Positions 1 through 8,813 of a DNA stretch of 10,000 nucleotides are shown here, one piece after another (position 1 is the stretch's first letter; each line of letters opens with the position of its first letter). Origin of the DNA: Stramonita haemastoma (Eukaryota > Mollusca > Gastropoda > Neogastropoda > Muricidae). The notes below the pieces were generated by a model that ran no database searches, had not been told where the DNA came from, and was given only the letters and a program-made list of their open reading frames with translations. The translations under genes and the position numbers were made by a program. Where the stretch lies: positions 14,628,009 through 14,638,008 of the forward strand of contig CM060320.1 in assembly GCA_030674155.1 (NCBI GenBank), given 5' to 3'.

Positions 1-622
1 AATATCTGTCTCCAATCAGTCTTTCTTGAACATTCCCCATTGCATTTTACGTGGTTTTCCTCTGTTTGCTCTATTTTGGTTTTGTGTTGCCATTTCACTT
101 ATAACGAATTATTTTTTTGTGCAGAAAAGATTTTCACAGCCCTTTGTATTTGTCTCTATGTTGTGTTTTTTTTGGTGCTTTTCTGTTGTTAAATTGTTTG
201 TTTGTTTTCCAGCCTGGTGCATTTTTGTATGCTCGGACAGCCAAGACCTCCATTTGATATTGCTTTTTATTGTAAATTTGTTTTTTCATATCAACATAAG
301 TTTTCTATTATGCTTTTTTTTTCAACCAATTTGTTCCCAAGAAGAAGACGGAGGCAGTAAAATATTGTTTGTGAAACATAACCATTTGAAAGATTATATT
401 TGATTCAATCAAACGATAATTGAACAAATACAGTACGTCCCCCCCCCCAAACAAAAAAACAACAAAAATCTTCCATATGACTTTTAGAGTAATGACCAGG
501 ACATTAAACAAGACACTCAACACATGTTCACTCGTTCCTTAGGGGTTAAAATTATGTGTATGGCTTAATCAACTTTTCATTCACGTCCGTGGCAGCAGAA
601 CCAGATTACAAATTTAGCACAG
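1..622. other. Upstream non-coding DNA
   Basis: T-rich, low-complexity DNA in the first 400 bases, with a short C run at 439-447. An open frame covers about 26-403, but it begins at a non-ATG codon and consists mostly of F, L, V and C from T-rich sequence, so it is not called as a gene. I see no recognisable mobile element here. It is probably distal 5' flank of the gene whose TATA box lies at 774. Confidence 0.6.
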
Positions 623-623
623 C

Positions 624-654
<31 letters not shown>

Positions 655-672
655 AAAAAAAAAAAAAAAAAA
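623..672. repeat. Poly-C followed directly by poly-A
   Basis: An uninterrupted run of 22 C (623-644) abuts a run of 28 A (645-672). It ends about 100 bp before the TATA box at 774. Homopolymers of this length are prone to length errors in sequencing, so the exact counts are uncertain. Confidence 0.9.
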
Positions 673-773
673 CCCAACAAAAAACAAAACGATCCCGGAA
701 ACGAGGATTATGCCCCCTGTCTCCTGTCCCTCAACCTCTACCCCTTTATTGTGTCTTTTTTGTACAGGGAGAG

Positions 774-781
774 TATAAAAG
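774..781 (+). promoter_or_regulatory. TATA box of the secreted-peptide gene
   Basis: The sequence TATAAAAG is a perfect TATA-box match. It lies 165 bp upstream of the predicted start codon and about 33 bp upstream of an initiator-like CGCAGT (CA at 806-807), which is the normal metazoan spacing. A leader without any ATG follows. Together these make a believable core promoter; no transcript evidence is available here. Confidence 0.7.
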
Positions 782-803
782 AACCCGCTTTCTTCCCTTT
801 GGT

Positions 804-810
804 CGCAGTA
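804..810 (+). promoter_or_regulatory. Initiator-like element, likely transcription start
   Basis: CGCAGTA has the CA dinucleotide typical of a transcription start, with A at 807. This A lies 33 bp from the first T of the TATA box. The match to the initiator consensus is partial, so the exact start is an inference. Confidence 0.4.
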
Positions 811-938
811 GCCACGCCATCTTGCACGTGACGCTCTCCCCCCCAGTCCGTCTTCCGCAGTGCCTTGTCATCGTCACGTTACGATTGAAGAAGCGCTGAC
901 CGGAACCCTTGTCTCGGCACTCCAAAACAACAACAAAA
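807..938 (+). other. 5' untranslated region of the secreted-peptide gene
   Basis: About 132 bases from the inferred transcription start to the ATG at 939. It contains no ATG, so a scanning ribosome would reach 939 first. A CACGTG E-box at 825-830 overlaps a TGACG half-site, and a CGTCA half-site lies at 872-876. These could bind bHLH or CREB-type factors, but they are short motifs and the role is speculative. A spliced leader intron cannot be excluded. Confidence 0.5.
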
Positions 939-1002
939 ATGGCGCCCAAGATCGTCTGCTTGCTTCTGGTTTTGAGTTTGGCCGCAGTTTGGGGATCGCC
1001 TG
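939..1002 (+). CDS. Secreted cysteine-rich peptide, coding exon 1 (signal peptide)
   Basis: The ATG is the first in the inferred transcript. Its context is strong, with A at -3 and G at +4. The exon encodes 21 full codons plus the first base of codon 22. Residues 1-4 are MAPK with a positive charge, residues 5-17 are a hydrophobic core rich in L, V and A, and residues 18-21 are WGSP. This is a classic signal peptide, with likely cleavage near G19 or S20, so the product should enter the secretory pathway. The exon stops at a donor reading G|GTACGT (intron from 1003), leaving phase 1. A phase-1 intron just after the signal peptide is common in animal secreted-peptide genes. The frame stays open beyond the donor but becomes T-rich low-complexity sequence, which supports ending the exon here. 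Its partner is the exon at 4597. The family is not recognised. Confidence 0.75.
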
Positions 1003-1073
1003 GTACGTTTTTTTTTGGTTGGATTTGGTTTTTGTTTTTGTTGATGTTGTTGTTGTTGTTGATATTGTGTTGG

Positions 1074-1281
1074 TTTGTTATTTGTGCAAGGCTTCTTTCG
1101 TTGTTGTGTTGCTTTGTCATTTGTGCAAGTCTTTTTTTTCTTTGTTGTGTTGTTTGTTATTTGTGAACGCTTCTTTCATTGTTGTGTGCTTTGTTATTTG
1201 TGCAACGATCTTTCTGTTGTGTTGCTTTGTTATTTGTGACTGGCTTCTTTCATTGTTGTGTTGCTTTGTTATATGCGAAAG
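1074..1281. repeat. Imperfect minisatellite, ~36-40 bp unit, six copies
   Basis: A core of about TTTGTTATTTGTGCAAG recurs at 1074, 1113, 1153, 1190, 1226 and 1265, giving periods of 39, 40, 37, 36 and 39 bp. The copies differ by substitutions and small indels. The array begins about 70 bp after the splice donor and is T/G-rich on the sense strand. Open frames through it are by-products of the repeat. Confidence 0.85.
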
Positions 1282-1355
1282 GTTCTAGATAGGGATCATC
1301 GTCACTAGATTTGAATCGCCAGTATAAATGTTCAAAGGTATTAGGTGTGACCTGC

Positions 1356-2209
<854 letters not shown>

Positions 2210-2358
2210 AGAAGAAAAGAAGAAGAAGAAGAAGAAGAAGAAGAAGAAGAAGAGAAGAAGAAGAAGAAGAAAAGAGGAAGAAGATGAAGAAGAAGAAGAA
2301 GAAGAAGAAGAAGAAGAAGAAGAAGAAGAAGAAGAAGAAGAAGAAGAAGAAAAAGAGG

Positions 2359-2388
<30 letters not shown>
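2210..2388. repeat. (GAA)n / (AAG)n trinucleotide microsatellite
   Basis: About 180 bp of GAA/AAG repeats with occasional interruptions (GAGAAG, AAAGAGG, GATGAAG). The sense strand is entirely purine apart from a single T near 2285. The poly-Glu/Lys and poly-Leu open frames here are repeat translations. Homopurine GAA tracts can form triplex DNA. Confidence 0.95.
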
Positions 2389-2389
<1 letters not shown>

Positions 2390-2870
2390 CTAACTTGTGA
2401 CTTACATGTTTTTTTCAGTAGGCCAACCTGTTTGAAACTATTGTAGAAACTAGTTTTCTTCACGAGATATTTACTTCTAGTCTAGTTCCCTCCCTTTCCC
2501 TAGTAGAAAACAGTTGGAGACACGACGAACATTTTTCTGCACGACTGGTAAAAACAAAAAAAGCATTTTTGCTATGCGTTTATCTCCAAACCTGCTAGAT
2601 TGAAGACACAAGGTTTCTGAATTACAGGGCTAGCTGCATGCTATGCTGGCTGCAGCAGAAAACGATAGGCCTGCACATTCTGCAGTCTGTAACAGGAGAG
2701 AACTTCTAAAAAGCATTACGTTCTACTGTCACCGTTGCTTTAAAGGAGGCTAGGTTTGAGTGCATTCTAAAAAATGGTTGCTCTTTGGAAAACCTTTCCA
2801 AAATATATTAGACATGAGATGGGTCGTTATCAACAATCGTCTTTGCGTTTCTCTGTCTGTGTGTCTGTGT
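2389..2870. other. Intronic non-repetitive DNA
   Basis: Unremarkable mixed-composition sequence between two microsatellites. There is no open frame worth calling and no recognisable repeat family. Confidence 0.5.
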
Positions 2871-2883
2871 CTGTGCTGTGCTG

Positions 2884-3421
<538 letters not shown>

Positions 3422-3508
<87 letters not shown>

Positions 3509-3788
3509 CTCCTCACTCACTCACTCACTCACTCACTCACTCACTCACTCACTTACACACATACACACTCACACAGTCACACACACATACATACACACAC
3601 ATACACACACACAACCACACACACACACTCACACTACACACACACACACACACACACACCACACACACACACACACACACTCCTCTCTCTCTCTCCTCTC
3701 CCTCACTCACAACCCTCCCTCTCTCTCCCTCACTCATTTGATTGATTGATTGATTGACTCCACCCTATCTCTCTCACACACACACTCT
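3422..3788. repeat. Compound microsatellite block: (CA)n, (TCAC)n, mixed CA/CT, (TTGA)n
   Basis: A pure (CA)n of about 85 bp (3422-3506) is followed by (TCAC)n at 3513-3552. Degenerate CA with CATA and CACT variants runs to about 3680, then CT-rich sequence, then (TTGA) units at about 3737-3757, and a last CA patch ending near 3785. The Thr/His open frames are translations of CA repeats. Confidence 0.93.
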
Positions 3789-3873
3789 CTGTTTCTAACA
3801 CCACACAGACAGCTAACCCTACCTAAATTGTAATCTAAACTCACTTATCCACCAACCCAACTCATTCTTCAAC

Positions 3874-4480
3874 CTGTCCATTCGCTGATGTTGTCCTCCC
3901 ATCTCTTCTTCCTTGGTCTGCCTACTTTTTCTTCCTCCTTGGACAGTGCCTTGCTGTATTGTTTTTTGCTAGTCCTTTTGATCAAAATAAATAAATAATA
4001 ATAAATAAATAAATAAATAAATAAACTGTCCAATTTCGCTGATGTTGTCCTCCCATCTCTTCTTCCTTGGTCTGCCTCTTTTTCTTCTTCCTTCTTGGAC
4101 AGTGCCTTGCATGCAATATTGTTTTTTTGCTAGTCCTTTTGATCAAAATAATGAATAAATAGATAAATAAATAAATTTTAAAAAAACCCAAAAAACCCTG
4201 TCCATTCGCTGATGTTGTCCTCCCATCTCTTCTTCCTTGGTCTGCCTCTTCTTTTTCTTCCTCTTGGACAGTGCCTTGCTGTATTGTTTTTTGCTAGTCC
4301 TTTTGATCAAAATAAATGATAGATAGATAGATAAATAAATAAATAAATAAACTGTCCATTCGCGGATGTTGTCCTCCCATCTCTTCTTCCTTGGTCTGCC
4401 TCTTCTTTTTCTTCTTCCACCTTGGACAGTGCCTTGCATGAGTATTGTTTTTTTTCTAGTTCTTTTGATCAAAATAAATA
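3874..4480 (-). repeat. Four-copy tandem array carrying a decayed retrotransposon protein terminus
   Basis: A conserved ~100-110-bp block starts at 3874, 4026, 4198 and 4352 (periods 152, 172 and 154 bp). Each block begins CTGTCC on the + strand and ends near a TTTTGATCAAAA palindrome. AT-rich spacers made of AAAT/ATAA units separate the blocks. Read on the minus strand, each copy encodes remnants of GTVQGG, a basic run, then GRPRK and RWEDNIREW. From memory, this resembles the extreme C-terminus of reverse-transcriptase proteins of invertebrate non-LTR retrotransposons. Single-base and short indels put these pieces in different frames in each copy, so no copy is functional. The array sits just before the exon at 4597. 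It may be a satellite built from a LINE end, or several partial insertions. Confidence 0.75.
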
Positions 4481-4594
4481 CTGATTTTTTTTAATAAAAT
4501 GAATAAATAAATGATTTTTAAAAAATAATAAATTAAATAAACAAATGAATAAATAAATCACTAATAATAATAATAAATAAATGAATGAACAAAC
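4481..4594. repeat. AT-rich tail of AAAT/AAT units before the splice acceptor
   Basis: Irregular AATA, AAAT and AAT units run up to the inferred intron end. The tail continues the spacer composition of the preceding array, which appears to have grown right up to the exon boundary. The likely branch point CTAAT (4561-4565) lies within it. Confidence 0.7.
4561..4565 (+). promoter_or_regulatory. Candidate splice branch point
   Basis: CTAAT fits the animal branch-point consensus (yTnAy). Its adenine at 4564 lies 32 bases before the AG at 4595-4596, inside the usual 18-40-base range. In such AAT-rich DNA similar matches could occur by chance. Confidence 0.45.
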
Positions 4595-4602
4595 AGAACC
4601 AG
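4595..4602 (+). promoter_or_regulatory. Tandem 3' splice acceptors
   Basis: Two AGs, at 4595-4596 and 4601-4602, lie 6 bases apart. Both keep the exon 2 frame when joined to base 1002: the first gives codon GAA followed by Pro, the second gives GGA directly. The first is preferred here because it is preceded by CAG after an AG-free stretch and is met first from the branch point. Confidence 0.5.
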
Positions 4603-4919
4603 GACCCTGCCAGAGGGGCCTGAGCGTGTGCAAGAACGGCGGCTACACCAGCTTCGCCACGGACAGCCAGGGCGTGCTGCACTGCTGTCCCCAGGGATAC
4701 CTCCTGACCTTCGGGGTGGGGCAATGCATCTGCCAGCCCCTGGAGTCCAGCGTCAAGAGCCTGTACGTGTGGGAGGCCCTCAAGCCCACGCTGATGCTGC
4801 GCAGGGCCCAGCTGATGAAGCTGCTGATGCTCCAGAAGAAGCGCCAGAGCTCCTCCCAGGTGCTGAGAATCCTTAACGCTGTTGGGGGAGGAGGGGGTGG
4901 TGGGTACGGAAACGAGTGA
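4597..4919 (+). CDS. Secreted cysteine-rich peptide, coding exon 2 (mature region)
   Basis: This GC-rich block stands out sharply from its AT-rich surroundings and runs open to TGA at 4917-4919. Spliced to 939-1002 it gives a 128-aa precursor; residue numbers refer to that. Six cysteines lie at 26, 33, 51, 52, 65 and 67, in the pattern C-X6-C-X17-CC-X12-C-X-C. The order C-C-CC-C-C is that of many disulfide-rich secreted peptides, but the loop lengths are unusual, so I assign no fold. Residues 74-117 look like a basic, leucine- and methionine-rich helical segment. It has RR at 90-91 and KKR at 102-104, possible proprotein-convertase sites. Seven glycines (118-124) and YGNE end the protein. A secreted signalling, defence or structural peptide are all possible. 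An alternative acceptor at 4602 would remove two residues. Stop and frame are clear; the 5' boundary is inferred. Confidence 0.8.
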
Positions 4920-5016
4920 GGTGGGGTGGGGAGACTGCCACGTGTGAGAGGAGGAGGAGGAGAGGAGTGGTAGGTGGGAGATCTGAACCCTTGTAGAAGG
5001 GAGAGGATGTTTTAGT

Positions 5017-5067
5017 GGGTGGGTGGGAGGGGGGGGAGGAGAGAGGGTTGGGTGGGGGTGGGGGTGG
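5017..5067 (+). other. G-quadruplex-prone sequence in the 3' UTR
   Basis: GGGTGGGTGGGAGGG at 5017-5031, extended by more G, meets the four-G-tract rule with one-base loops. A second set of G-tracts follows at 5045-5067 (GGGTTGGGTGGGGGTGGGGG). Both are on the sense strand, so the RNA could also fold this way. Confidence 0.65.
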
Positions 5068-6086
5068 TTAGTTAGGGGGGTTAGAGGGGGTAGGGGTTTG
5101 TAAGGGATTGGAATGTCTTTTTTTTTTTTTTCGTTTTTTTTGGTTTTTTTTAAGTTTAGTAGGATATAATTTAGAGTTGGGATTTTGTTGTTGGGGGAAG
5201 AACATTTTTTGGTCACAAAAAGGATTTTGTTTTTCTTCTCATGTATGTGGATAACTTTAGGAACACTGAATTAGGCTTTTTTTCTTCTTTTTTCTGGAGT
5301 AGAGATTAGCTGATAGTCTAGCTGCGAAACAGTCTGGTCATTTCTGTGTACTCAAGATAGAGCTCGAGAGCAAGAGTTATTTCTTTGTGTTGTTTAGGTT
5401 GTCATTTATTTTCTTGGATTGGGGAGGGGGGGAGGGGAGAGGGGTAGTAATAGGGGGGGGGGGTTGTCAAAATTTGTAGATGAAGGAAAAAAAAACAACC
5501 TTAAAAGACTGCCTAAAGAAAAGAAAAGGTTTTTATGTTTGGAGCAGGGGAGGTGGGGGATAGCATTGAAAACAACGGAGAAAAGAAATGTGTGTGAGAG
5601 AGAAAGCACAATTTCTGAAGACATCACAAAGATGCATTTCTCGGCAGTCAACAAAAAAAATATAAACAAACAAAAAAAAAACAATCAAAAATTTGTTTTT
5701 TACCACAAGCACTCTCAATAATTACTACTACGAACATTTTTTGGTGATAGATTTGGTTTTGAAATGCATTCATTGAATGATTCAAGTTCTAACGTAGTTT
5801 TGAGCACTGGTTTATAACAACTCTATCAATGATGCACATTAAGCGTTTGTTGTTCTTTTTTAAAGGCTATTCCAGAACTACAGCAGAAGCTCAGAGGTAC
5901 CATCGTTTAAGTCGTTTCCTTTGGGGGGATGTTCTTCGTTTTAGAAGGGGTAACATACACGAGTTTTTTTTGAATATCTATACACTGTGGGTGATGATGA
6001 TGATGAGGAGATACCAGAGAAAATGAAGCTACACCACCCACCCTACAAAATACCGCCAACAGTGTCAAAACCAAAAGATCTGTCCA

Positions 6087-6092
6087 AATAAA
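6087..6092 (+). terminator. Candidate polyadenylation signal
   Basis: AATAAA is the first canonical signal on the + strand after the TGA at 4917. It is followed 25 bases later by a long GT tract, which fits the GU-rich downstream element of animal polyadenylation sites. Cleavage would fall at about 6103-6116. Confidence 0.5.
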
Positions 6093-6116
6093 AAAAAAGA
6101 GAGAGACGAAATTAAA

Positions 6117-6128
6117 TGTGTGTGTGTG

Positions 6129-6186
<58 letters not shown>

Positions 6187-6305
6187 TGCGTGCGTTGCGT
6201 GCGTGGTGCCGGCGTGCGTGCGTGCGTGCGTGTGTTTTGTGTGTAAGCGGGTGCGGGCGGGCGGGGGGTGTGAGTACGTGCGTGTGTATGTGTGTGTGGG
6301 TGGTG
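6117..6305. repeat. (GT)n microsatellite grading into GCGT/GGTG repeats
   Basis: A nearly pure (GT)n at 6117-6185 has one TTT interruption near 6130. It passes into GC-richer GCGT units at about 6186-6235 and then a degenerate G/T/C-rich tail. The Cys/Val open frames are repeat translations. Alternating purine-pyrimidine DNA like this can adopt the Z form. Confidence 0.92.
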
Positions 6306-7479
6306 CACGTGCGCAGCGCGGGAGCGCACAGATTATAAATTTTAAATGTGTATGTTTTGATGTATGCACATGGGCAAGAAACAAATCAAACAGGCAGGCA
6401 CAACAACTAATGCATGTGCAAGAGCATGCACAATCAATCCAAAACACTAAAACTACCCCATACCCCATTCTAAGCACACAAAAAAGTCACAAACAGAACC
6501 ATGTCGGAAAGATGGAGCAGTTTCATTGAAAAGTGAAAACGATGTGACTAAGTGTTCTCAGAAGGATATATCAGAAGGAAAACAGCTACTGTCATAATGA
6601 ACCAGATAGACTATGCTTACAAACAGAAAAAAAATGGAACTGTGCTTGTGACCACGCATTTTCCCAGAGGAAAGCAGCCTGAATATAAGGATATATCTGC
6701 ACACGTTAAATCCTGTTCCGCTTTTCGAAAGAATAGGCCATTGTGTGCCGGTAGGGAACAGATGACAATATTTACACAACTGCATACACACGGGGGGACT
6801 GGATGGAAAAAAAAAGCACATGAGTGCTTATTCTATTATCCTCGATGTAAAAGAATAAAAAATAAAAAAAATAATAAATGATGAAAAAAAATCCTGCATA
6901 CATGCAGTGCAAAAGTGTTTTGCAAACCTTGGCACAGAAGCAGTAACATATCCTAACAGCTGGATGAAACATGCTCCAACCTGAGTTGTTGGCCACAAAC
7001 ACACTCAACGTTCTTTAGAGGGGTTTTGTGTGGGCATGAGTTTTGTTTGTTTCTGGTTTGTTCTTTCTTTCTTTTAGGGGAACGCTAAATCAAAGACCAA
7101 AAATCCCAGACAAACAACAAAAAGAAATCTGCGCGTAAATAAACTTCGAGACTGAAAAAAAGAACAACGATTTGGCAGTGTTTTACCTAAAAAAGTACTT
7201 ATGTAAAAAAAAAAGAAAAAAGAAACAATCCTCCCCATTTACCAGCAATAATAACATATCACATATCAATTTGTTAGCGCATTGTACCTTGGTACCAATA
7301 GACGATCACACAAGCACCGACAGGCACAGGTAAGCGTCAACTAAAACTATAAACATGCACAAACATTCCAGAAAGTTTGACTTGAAAGCCCAACCACCCC
7401 AAAACACCCACACCCCCCAACAAACCAAAAAAAAACAAAACAAAATACAAATACTTAATTAGGTCTACATAAGTAATGG
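6306..7479. other. Intergenic AT-rich DNA
   Basis: A-rich sequence with several homopolymer A runs (for example near 6868, 7207 and 7427). An open frame at about 6552-6881 starts at a non-ATG codon, has no recognisable domain and ends in low-complexity K/N, so it is not called. No RNA gene or classifiable mobile element is visible. Confidence 0.5.
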
Positions 7480-7766
7480 GACGGGATAGCTCATGGTCAG
7501 AGCACTTGCTTTCCCAACCAAAGTTAAAGCAGCGTCGAGCGGTTATCATTGGATCTGGTGACCGTTTGCGCCGCCTTGGCTTCAACAACAGTCCCCCCAG
7601 TTCACCCAGCACCTGCCACTCATTTTTGTGTCAGGGAAGGTAAAAGCAGTAAGGAGGAGATGGGCGCCCCCCTCAACATGACTTGGGCCCTTAGGAAGTG
7701 AGGTCTCTGACGCCATCGCTGTCCTTGATCCATAGGCTATGGGAACACATTTACCTTTACTTTTTA
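7480..7766 (+). mobile_element. tRNA-headed SINE, first copy
   Basis: The 5' end resembles a tRNA: TAGCTCATGG at 7487-7496 is an internal promoter A box preceded by 7 bases of acceptor-like sequence. The B box (around 7537-7550) is badly decayed. The body (about 7575-7745) includes GTCAGGGAAGGTAAAAGCAG (7630-7649), AAGGAGGAGATGGGCGCC, GACTTGGGCCCTTAG and GTCTCTGACGCCATCGCTGT. From memory I associate this body with a SINE repeated widely in gastropod genomes. It ends in a CTTTAC-type tail near 7751-7766. Such elements are transcribed by RNA polymerase III and mobilised by a partner LINE. No clear target-site duplication is seen. The decayed B box suggests an old, inactive copy. Confidence 0.65.
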
Positions 7767-8022
7767 TATTAAACATACTTCTGCAAACGCTTCCAATCAT
7801 TTCTGCTAAAAAATGAAGTATTTTTGTCACGAATCAATTCTCCTCCAATAATGCTGTTAAAATCAACTTTACCTATAACATCACTGATTATGTAATCATA
7901 CAACCACAAAGCATCAAAGGATGCAATTTCATGAATAAATAAACAATAAAAAAAAATGAACACAACAAGAAACACTCAACAACACAAAACCATCGATCAA
8001 TGCCTTGACTTCATCAGATGGT
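7767..8022. other. Spacer between the two SINEs
   Basis: AT-rich sequence with no gene or repeat signature. The short minus-strand open frame here has no recognisable domain. Confidence 0.45.
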
Positions 8023-8430
8023 GGATCGGTGGTCTAGAGGTAACGCGCCTGTCTAGAAAGCGAAAAGTCGGGTCAGAAGTGCGCGGGGGTTCAAACCCCG
8101 TTTGGGCCAAACTTTTCCCCTATCCGTCAGACCATGAGTGGTGGTCTGGGTGCTAGTTTTCGATGAGACGATAAACCGAGGTCACGTGTGTTACGTAAAA
8201 TTATTTAACGCACGTAAAAGAACCCACGGAATAAGAGACTTGTCCCTGGCAAAATTCTGTTAGAAAAAAAGCAACTTGAATAAGGAATAAAAAGGCACTT
8301 GCCAAAAAAAACCCTAATAGGTGGCGCTGCTCTCGTGGCGAAGCGCTCTCTCCCGGGAAAAGCAGCTCGAATTTAACGCAGAAAAATCTGCAGTGACTTA
8401 AAGTGGTGTAAATAGTAAAAATGAAATGTA
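8023..8430 (+). mobile_element. tRNA-headed SINE with conserved central domain, second copy
   Basis: The head is a good RNA polymerase III promoter: A box TGGTCTAGAGG (8030-8040) and B box GGTTCAAACCC (8088-8098). The 47-bp gap between the boxes fits a tRNA with a long variable arm (Ser- or Leu-like). The ends 8023-8029 and 8102-8108 can still pair partly as an acceptor stem. A central domain follows, including ACGATAAACCGAGGTC (8168-8183), ACGCACGTAAAAGAACCCAC (8209-8228) and CCTGGCAAAATTCTGT (8246-8261). A 3' part carries GGTGGCGCTG and a GAAAAATCTG hairpin near 8381-8393. From memory this matches a SINE abundant in caenogastropods. Relatives with a deeply conserved central domain have been described in molluscs. 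The 3' end is uncertain and no target-site duplication is clear. Confidence 0.8.
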
Positions 8431-8798
8431 AAAAAATGTGAAAGACCTAATCGATACTGATATCCTTTCTTTTCGCCAACCACACTGACCTGAACACTGT
8501 ATGCAGGTAATGAAAGGAAGAGATGAATCTTCCTCTCTCCAGACATGCATCCAGTGTTTAAGGCAAAGAACTTAGGAGGCCAGTGAGCAGGGCTGTTTAA
8601 GGAATGAGCCTTTAAAACCACCCCCCGCCTTCCCCCAGTACTTATGTTGTCTGATATATCATAGTAATGTCACTGATGTCGTACCCACTAATTTTCTTTC
8701 ATTGTAACAGATGTCTCTGAAAGGTTGTAAGTTTAATTATGACTTTCGTTTTTCGTTTATATTCGATCTGAGGCAACGCTGTCATATACTCACATACG
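8431..8798. other. Intergenic DNA
   Basis: Mixed-composition DNA with no supported gene. A minus-strand open frame covers about 8373-8621, but it overlaps the SINE tail and has no recognisable domain. Confidence 0.45.
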
Positions 8799-8813
8799 TA
8801 TATATATATATAT
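8799..8813. repeat. Short (TA)n tract
   Basis: About seven TA dinucleotides, flanked by CACATACG and TTCACGCA. Confidence 0.85.

Larger units (their letters stand above)
4920..6110 (+). other. Probable 3' untranslated region of the secreted-peptide gene
   Basis: From the stop codon to just past the first canonical AATAAA (6087-6092). The first 180 bases are very G-rich on the sense strand, followed by T-rich sequence with homopolymer runs. Variant signals AATATA/TATAAA near 5659-5666 could give a shorter transcript. A run of 11 G occurs at about 5453-5463. No credible coding frame is present; the long minus-strand frame over 4533-5216 is the shadow of exon 2 plus G-rich sequence. Confidence 0.5.

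Noticed and set aside
26..403. 125-aa hydrophobic open frame on the + strand
   Set aside because: It starts at a non-ATG codon in T-rich DNA, and the Phe/Leu/Cys content is what such composition produces by chance. No domain or gene signals.
3874..4480. CRISPR-like array, because of regularly spaced repeats
   Set aside because: The repeats are ~100-110 bp, the spacers are AAAT microsatellite rather than unique sequence, and the context is an animal genome.
4597..4919. Assignment to a known venom-peptide superfamily from the C-C-CC-C-C order
   Set aside because: The cysteine order alone is shared by many unrelated families, and the loop lengths (6, 17, 0, 12, 1) and long helical C-terminus do not fit the usual pattern.
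4533..5216. 227-aa open frame on the minus strand
   Set aside because: It is antisense to exon 2 and to the G-rich 3' UTR. Its Pro/His/Leu content simply mirrors the G-rich sense strand, while the sense frame has a stop, cysteine pattern and splice phase that fit a gene.
6552..6881. Possible 109-aa protein on the + strand
   Set aside because: This is the least repetitive of the extra open frames, but it lacks an ATG at its start, recognisable motifs or a nearby promoter, and it ends in A-rich low complexity.
8023..8109. Functional tRNA gene
   Set aside because: The A and B boxes are good, but the acceptor and T stems carry mismatches, the anticodon stem pairs poorly, and a SINE body follows directly.
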